Assembly: GCA_050084985.1 (NCBI GenBank)
Contig: JBITNC010000001.1
Coordinates: 71,672,001-71,736,000, forward strand
DNA: 64,000 nucleotides
Source of the DNA: Nageia nagi
Taxonomy: Eukaryota > Pinophyta
Direction: 5' to 3'
Below, piece by piece: positions 57,065 to 64,000 of this stretch. Position 1 is the stretch's first letter. Each line of letters begins with the position of its first letter. Both the position numbers and the translations under genes were made by a program. The notes beneath the pieces were generated by a model. The model saw only the letters and a list, made by a program, of their open reading frames with translations. It did not search any database and had not been told where the DNA came from.

Positions 57065-58979
57065 TGCTGCAAGGATTTAGGATTTGTAACTAGGACTTCA
57101 TCAAAAGCATTTTCCCCTAGAATATAGGGATCTACATCTTATATATAGATAATATCATAAGGGGTAGTGGTTGAAATAATTGTTATGGAAATGCTAGTTG
57201 AAGGGTTATACATGACTAGAATAGATTTAGGAGACTCTTTTAGTTTTCTTCAATGCTTGGTTTTTGGTGTTTCACCATCAATTCTTCTTTGAATGGGAAA
57301 AATATATGTTGTGTGATTGGGTTTGTTTTTGTTACTTGTAATGAATACATGATCTTTTTTTCCTTTTGAAACATAAAGTTATAAAATGAAAAGGATAATG
57401 TGCAATGTAGCAACAATTCATATAAGTGATAATCAAATAGTCTTATATGATATTTGACATAGTTATATATATTTATTTTCCTAAAAGTGAATCTAGTCAA
57501 ATATTTTAATAAGGTAGGTTGATGATCTATAGGTTAGTTTTATCATACTTTCATCAACATCCTCATTTATGCAACTTTCAATAGCGTAGTGATTGACTAT
57601 TGTATTTGGAGCTTCATCATAACCACACACAATCACCCATGATCCAAAGGAGGGTAACGATTCACTTAGGGCTAACCAACCCAAGTGATAAATGAAAATT
57701 GAAGGTTGATGTCTTCTTATAGATATCTTAGGCTTAGAAAGATCAATCTATACCTAATATACTCTAAGTATGTGTGCCCAAATTCATCAAGTGAGCAATT
57801 CACATGCTTAGGTATTGAGGCCTACCCCCTCATTTTATCACATTAGAGTAAATAGTTTGAGGACTTAGCCAATTTAAAACCTCACTTACCTTTATATATT
57901 CATCCAAAATAACAATTTTTCCCACGTTAATTGCATTTATATATGGAGCACATTAAAAGAAGAAGATAATATGGATGAACATACAACTATATGAATGTAA
58001 TATTACAATCCCACCCAAGCTAATCTAGATCTAATGTAAGGGGAAAAAACTAATAACAGAAATAAAAGAAATAAATTAATCCCATATTGATCATTAGAAA
58101 TGTAAGAATAATAAATATACTACTTTAGAACATGAAATATGTAAGAATATATATTATAAATAATAGAAATTGAGCTTAAGTTTCCATGGATTATATGTAT
58201 GATCATGTTGTTGATGTGGAGTCCTTAGTTTTCATGTAAGATTTATCTTTCGATAACCTATAACATAATGTAAGGAAATAAATATAACTTTAAATGCACT
58301 TACATGATTTAGGGAGTTGCTTAAGCTACTAAAGGAGAAAGCCTTCCTTAGTAGGCAATCAACCCCCTAAACCAACTCAAAGTATTAATAAAAAGGATTG
58401 ATAACAAGCATGTAAATGATAAAAATGATTTGCATTTATGATACCTAATAATAATAAATGATGATGAGCATTTATGTAGATTATAATGATGGAAACAAGA
58501 ATGAACCATGGATACATGAATCTTAGTGATGAGCTTAAAAGAAAATGAACAACATAACAATAACAAGATGATGAAATGATAACATAGGTAAAGAGAGCAA
58601 TTCTTTGGGCATCCCCTCCATAAGCAAAAATAATTTAGGCAAGATCAAGGATGCATGATTTTGGAATGAAGAATGCACCCTCGATGATGAGCTACCATGA
58701 GAAAATGAAATGAACAAATCATGAATGAGCTTGAAAGATCATAAGATGCCTTTGGAGATGTTAAATGATATATAGCAATGTTGTGTGTTGAAATGACTCA
58801 AAGAAAATTCTATTTATAGGTGAAGAGAAACATGCTCTGCCCTTCAATATGATGGTAAAATGGTCAGTTAAGATTGATATTTGAACTTGGTACTTACAAA
58901 TTGATACAAATCATTGATCAAATCATGAAACTAATGGTTTGGATTAAAGTAATGCACTCAAGCATGGATCAAGAAAAAG
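57065..58979. other. Stretch without recognised features
   Basis: Several short open frames on the - strand (57240-57500, 57493-57684, 58348-58717) show no recognisable motifs. No repeats stand out. Confidence 0.55.
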
Positions 58980-59102
58980 CATAATATGATGGGGAGACAC
59001 ATATAGGACCTAGATGAGAGCATCATATGATGGGGAGACCTATCTAGGACCTGGATGAGAGCATCATATGATGGGAAGACCCATCTAGGACTTGGATGAG
59101 AG
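58980..59102 (+). repeat. Tandem repeat, 3 x 41 bp
   Basis: Units 58980-59020, 59021-59061 and 59062-59102 share 'cat(a/c)at-atgatggg(g/a)agac' and 'atctaggac-tggatgagag', without length change. Unit 1 is the most diverged. The first 7 bases of a fourth unit follow. Confidence 0.93.
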
Positions 59103-59353
59103 CATCATGCTCTATAAAAAACCAAGCAAAAGTATCACATAATATTTTATATTTGATGATTGATATTATTTTAAGGATTTAATAATGATAACTAGTGGTT
59201 ACAAATTATGTTTCTACATATTTTGAAGAGTAGCAACCCTCATTAAATGACTTATTAAGATGTTAATTATATGTTTGACTTTAAGTAACCTAGATTAATA
59301 TGATGAAGGGGGTTTAAATGATGAAAATGATAAGATAAATGATAACTAATGAA

Positions 59354-59362
59354 TTAAATTAA
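59354..59362. repeat. Left 9-bp target duplication (TTAAATTAA)
   Basis: Precedes the GGG end of the element at 59363. The partner at 60219-60227 is TTAAATTGA (8 of 9 identical). Confidence 0.8.
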
Positions 59363-60218
59363 GGGAAAATTACTAAAATACCCCTATAATTCATCTTAAT
59401 TACAAAAATACCCCTACTTTTTTCAAAAGTATGAAAATACCCCTAGCACCTTTTAAAGAATAACATTATGCCTTATGTCAAATTCAGTTCAATTACATCT
59501 AGTGATTCCTTCATGTTTCATCAAATTCCTTACTCTTTATACATAATTCCATTTATAATGATTTATTATAGGAACAATAAGAGTCACTTGCATTATTAAA
59601 GTATTTACAACCCACATCCACTATACTCCTGTAATTGCCTGCAACTAAAGTACAAAGTTTATGCTATTAGAGTTGGTTCCCCAAGTGCTTCATCAGATTA
59701 AAGAGCTTAAGGGCATCCTTGAAAGAAACCTAATTTGTGCATATCCTACAAGAATTGCATTTTATGAAACCTCATTTCCATTAGACATTTTATGAAATAA
59801 TTTACTATTAGTTTCAACATGCATGTTTTCTACATATCCTATGCTCATTGCATTCCATAGAACTATGTAAGCATCATGCATTTATCAAACAATTCATGAG
59901 CTTTCTCAACATAACTTTTTTATGCATATTCTTATATTAGTACATTACATGAAACTATAGTTACATCATGCACCTTTTCTTACATTGAGGGGCCCTGCAA
60001 ATGTATGCAATGATGTAAAGTAGATTAAATATATAGGAATAAGGACTTTGATGAAATATAGTGAATCCAGAAGAAGATATTGAATGTAATTGAATTGAAT
60101 TTTACAGAAGGAAGAATATTGTTCTTTAAAATGCAACAAGGTTATTTTCATAATTTTGGAAAATGTAGGGGTATTTTTGTAATTACCATAAATTATAGGG
60201 TATTTTGGTAATTTTCCC
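59363..60218. mobile_element. 856-bp non-autonomous Mutator-type element with about 60-bp inverted ends
   Basis: The left end GGGAAAATTACTAAAATACC and the inverse of the right end GGGAAAATTACCAAAATACC stay alignable for about 60 bp, including 'taattacaaaaatacccct' on both sides. Flanking 9-bp near-identical duplications (59354-59362, 60219-60227), long inverted ends and a starting G run fit the Mutator superfamily. The 730-bp interior has no coding frame of note. The close match of the two ends suggests it is among the younger insertions in the window. Confidence 0.9.
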
Positions 60219-60227
60219 TTAAATTGA
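60219..60227. repeat. Right 9-bp target duplication (TTAAATTGA)
   Basis: See 59354-59362; one mismatch. Confidence 0.8.
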
Positions 60228-62472
60228 TTAAGGGATAAAAATTGTTATTTTTAGGTTTCTAAACTTTGATAGTCAAATTTATTATTATTAAGTGATAAAA
60301 TGATATTGTTATTCCTTCTATTACCTTTTAGTTCCAAAGTTTAAAGGTTATTCAAGGTAATCTTACCCAAAGTGGAGCCAATAATATTTGCATCATTAGA
60401 GGATCAAAACTAGGTTGTTATGGTCTAGGAATATATCTCTTTTTCTAAAGAATAAGGGACTATAGTTTAGCACCATATCTTAATATTCTTCATTCACAAA
60501 TTGAAAATCATGTAGTTATTAGGCATGGATACCACTTAGGAACCTCCTTTAATAGGCCATTTGGTTCAAACCCATTATCATATCATATTAATATTAGGGC
60601 ATCCTCCTAAAAACATATCGACCATATTGGGTTTAAAAAGATACTATTTGATTCAAAAATAAATTTGGGATTTTTAGGATTAGTTTGTTTACTTGTATTA
60701 AGGGATTCAATGGTGAGCAATATAATATTTCCAATTTTGTAAGGTTTTACTCATTTTGGGTTTTAGGAATATTTCATCTTCTATGAGCTAAAAATTGATA
60801 TTTTATCACTTGTAATGGAAAGAGGACCTTTTGCCAATCATTTTGACAGGTTACACAACTAAGTTTTGTCAAGAAATGAAAGAGTTATGATATTTTGAAT
60901 TTTAACTATCAAGCTAATTTCTTAATATCATGTGTGCACAAGAATCCAAAATTTCCTTTACATTTGACCAATGGTAAGGTCACATCCTTCTTCTAAGGAT
61001 GTGTAATTATTATTTTATTAATTTAGATGTGATTTATATTTAGTTAGGAGCAATTTCTATGTTTACAATAAAAGGTCCTATTATTTGTGCAAGTTCCACT
61101 TAGATGTTTAAATTAATAAATAAACATTCCAATTATGGTACATTGGGCATAGTTATTGTAATTATGAGTAAATTAATATTTTTATACCAATAATTATGTA
61201 ATGATGATACCAAGGTAATTATTAAATATAAATGCAATATTATTCACCAAATTTGATACATAGCATATATTAACCCTTAATTATTATAATATTAATATTT
61301 AATAGGCTTATTTAGTAATTATTGCTTCCCTCTCAAGGTAGAGCATGATACCAAGGTGTTTTCACTAACTACAAGGTATTAAAAGATTCCACACTTGGAT
61401 GTTGGGCTTATGGAGGAATATTGGACCATTAAGATGCTAAATTGGGCATCCTAAGATACCCACATCTCCCTTGGAGACTCCTATATCGAATATGATGATA
61501 CATAGGTGTATGGACTCCCATAACCCAATGTTGGCATTCCTAGCTATTGAATGTGATTACTCCCATCTCAAGGTACCTCAATCTTAGACGTGGGATATGT
61601 GAGCATACAGATCACCCTTGGACACCTTTGGATGAGATTACATAAATCCCAATGCATTATTAGAATATTTAGTTACCTCTCACTATATAATGAGGATCCC
61701 TAAAAGATGAATGTATTTGATTATTATTATGATTTCTTACTCTTTATTTAGGTACTTCTCTTCTTATATTCCATTCTTTGGAATGAGGTACCTATAGCAA
61801 GGTACAATATAGGATTTACATGGTCACACACTTGGGGATTGATGCAACCTAAGTTATTAGCTAGTTATTCAAGGGTTTTGATATTACCCTTGAATTAGTA
61901 GAATACTGTTAGTGGATATTTGAGATTTCATCATAGTTGTTGAAGAAGGAAGCCTTGATGTAAGCCTTATCATACTATGGGTCTAAGCCCTAGTGTATTA
62001 GTCTTCATCACCTAAGCATTATAATTGGGATCTCCATTTATTATCAATAGAAGTTATATTATTCACTCATTACTTTACTATTTTGCTTTCTTTTCTACTA
62101 TGTTTAGTTCTCTATATCTAGATGTTGAATCTCTTGCATAATTTAGTAATTTTATGAGTGTTTGGTATCACTTTACTAGATGTTGGTATTTTGGATGATC
62201 TTTCATGTTTAATATGATATTATTTATCCCACATTTGTATGTGGGATTAATCTTAAGTGTTTGATCATTTCATGCTAGAATTTGGGTATTTTTGTATTTA
62301 TTTGAAGTGATATGGCCATTAGAGGTGTGATGTGGGATCCTAGGGAGAACTTTGGCCCATATTTGATGATTGTAGTGTGATGTTCCTCTCCTAGGGATTT
62401 GGCTTATTGGAATTGTTATTATATTCTAGGTTTACATAATATTAGAGTGAGCCAAATTAGGGCTCATCATAG
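60228..62472. other. Non-coding stretch, possibly containing the 5' LTR of the copia element at 62473
   Basis: No protein motifs. If 62473-62484 is a primer site, the LTR must end at about 62470, but I could not find its start. Confidence 0.35.
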
Positions 62473-62484
62473 TGGTATTATAGC
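62473..62484 (+). other. Possible copia primer binding site
   Basis: TGGTATTATAGC continues with 'taaga'. It matches TGGTATCAGAGC with a C-to-T and a G-to-A change, the same kinds of change that dominate elsewhere in the window. The preceding bases end 'gctcatca', compatible with an LTR end. Confidence 0.4.
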
Positions 62485-63177
62485 TAAGATATTTCCATCC
62501 TTCTTGGTTAGATCTTAGAAGATTTATAGTTGTTGAGAAGAGAGGAAGATCTCTCCATCCTGTTGGAGAGAAATTGCTAAGAGTATATCTTGTCATTCTA
62601 TTGGGTAAAGATATAGAGGAGAATCTTGATGATTTCTTCATGGTACTATATTATATCTAGATAGGATTTTACATTTGCAAGCAAATTTGTGGAGACTTTC
62701 TAATTTTGGGAAGTTTCAAGGCCATAAACCAGTTTGTTGCACCTTTAGAAGCATATTTTGGGTGCTAGATCTCACATGTTGGCTCATTGGAGGATAATAT
62801 TAGAGTTTTTGGCATCCAATATATAGTTTTTAAGATCTAAAGGTAGATTTTTTAGCTTTTTACTTTAAATTGTAATGTTTGAGGAGTGAAAAGTGAGATG
62901 TAGGGCATTGGTTCCTAATTTGAACCATTCATCATTAGATTGTGGACTTGCATCAAGATTGTTCCATCCTAGAGGCACTAGTTTTCAAGTTTTAGTAAAT
63001 CTAAAAATTTCCTATTTCATTTCTATAATTTAAACTTTAAGTAAATTTTAAAATTGCAATCATGGAGGGATAAGGTTTGTAGAAGTTTAAAATTATTTTA
63101 TGAAGAATTTAATTTAATTTGAAAAGCAAATTAATTTCAAATTAAATTATGGGGAGATAAGGAGTTTGAATAGTAAT

Positions 63178-64000
63178 ATGGAAAAGCAAAAATTGGACAC
63201 CTTAATAGCTATGTTGAAACAAGTTATTGACCCAAAGGTAGAAAAAGTATACAAGCTATAGATTTAGTACAATAAGATATCAAAAAATAATAATAAGATA
63301 TCAAAAAATTACAAAAATATGATAGATTTTAAGACACATTTGGACTTGAAAGGGAATAATGATATACTAAATATGGTTCAAGATGAAAAAAGAGCTATTC
63401 CATCAAATCAAGGAAAGAGCACACATATTTATTTATTACAAAAGTAAGAAGAGAATCGAGTACCTAAAGTACATCCAAAAGAGAAAAGCACCTATGTTGA
63501 AAAGGATAAGTATGAATCAATCTCCTTGCTAAGGATATAGAATCACTTAAGGATGAGCTTTTAAATAGCAAATAAGATTTCTTTAACTCTAATAAGGAGA
63601 ATAATATTGTAATATTTAGAATGTCTAAGTTAGTTGAAGAATTATATACCATTAGAAATGAAGAACAATCAAAGTACCTCTCACTTGAGGGTAAATTGAA
63701 GGCAATAGAGAAGAAATTAGAGCTCAGCCATAAACATAATAAGGATGCAATCTTAAACAAAAGGAATAGTTTATATAAGTTGGAAAATATTCAAATCAAG
63801 ATGTATGACTCATTAGAAGAAAAATATGTCAATACATGTAAACTCCTAAAAGCTACAAGAAGGAAATTTTCAAATGGGAAAAAAGATATGGAAAATTTTG
63901 AGAAAAGCAATAGACAAAGATTTCACCATTCAGAAAAGCAATAGATGGAGTTACTTGGAAGAGAATTTACATCAATTAGGAATGATCATTTCACCATTGA
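63178..64000 (+). pseudogene. Coiled-coil frame of a probable copia element, running off the window
   Basis: From ATG 63178 the + strand reads MEKQKLDTLIAMLKQVIDPK and on with stops. After a frame change near 63520 it continues LAKDIESLKDELLNSK, MSKLVEELYTIRNEEQSKYL (63621), LEGKLKAIEKKLELSHKHNK, ENIQIKMYDSLEEKYVNTCK and KKDMENFEKSN, up to the right edge. The Leu/Lys/Glu heptad pattern is typical of a coiled coil. A short duplication 'aagatatcaaaaaat' (63271, 63295) disturbs the frame. Context (possible primer site 700 bp upstream) suggests a Gag-like or spacer protein of a copia element, but no Gag domain is visible; a different gene is possible. Confidence 0.45.

Noticed and set aside
1-64000. 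tRNA genes, rRNA genes, CRISPR arrays, organelle inserts
   Set aside because: No clover-leaf candidates, rRNA stretches, regularly spaced palindromic repeats or chloroplast/mitochondrial gene motifs were noticed; a tRNAscan or organelle alignment would be needed to exclude small ones.

Overview
The window looks like nuclear DNA of a seed plant with a large, repeat-filled genome. A gymnosperm is my guess, based on many old, nested, heavily mutated LTR elements, very low gene density and AT-rich sequence; no single marker proves it. I found no intact protein-coding gene, no rRNA or tRNA and no CRISPR array. Almost everything recognisable is a transposable element or a broken gene, read through conceptual translations in which stop codons interrupt otherwise good family motifs.

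Layout. 1-4802: 3' half of a Ty1-copia element (integrase, RT, RNase H, four polypurine tracts, complete 3' LTR) on the + strand. 4803-9106: 3' part of a + strand Ty3-gypsy-type element carrying an antisense plant mobile domain (PMD) frame, a polypurine tract and an LTR. 9237-25200: a - strand Tat-like Ty3-gypsy element with gag, protease, an archaeal-type RNase H, RT, RNase H, integrase and then a long extra sense frame of unknown function. Its gag is split by a + strand LINE (18992-24287) flanked by an 8-bp duplication; removing the LINE restores the gag frame. 25220-27274: an internally deleted copia element with three LTR copies, followed by a 300-bp pyrimidine tract. 27745-31740: AT-rich DNA with a tandem duplication and two leucine-rich-repeat relics. 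32129-36377: exons of a Mediator subunit 16 (MED16/SFR6) gene fragment on the - strand, with one nonsense codon. 37000-45355: mostly featureless AT-rich DNA, with a 1.2-kb terminal-inverted-repeat element (41001-42186) and a gypsy-like gag relic. 45356-52690: an LTR element with two recognisable LTRs and a second antisense PMD frame but no gag-pol that I can see. 52780-53600: Helitron Rep relic. 53768-56890: a tandem duplication of about 980 bp interrupted by a second copy of the 1.2-kb element. 58980-59102: a 3 x 41-bp tandem repeat. 59363-60218: an 856-bp Mutator-type non-autonomous element with about 60-bp inverted ends and a 9-bp target duplication. 62473-64000: probable start of another copia element with a coiled-coil frame running off the window.

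Three things stand out. The Tat-like element has domain order PR-aRNH-RT-RNH-INT plus a 4.6-kb downstream sense frame. Two separate LTR elements each carry a PMD frame in antisense just upstream of the 3' LTR. The coding relics decayed mainly by nonsense changes of the C-to-T kind (Gln to stop, Trp to stop, CGA to TGA), often with few or no frameshifts. All family assignments come from reading motifs by eye; no database search was possible.
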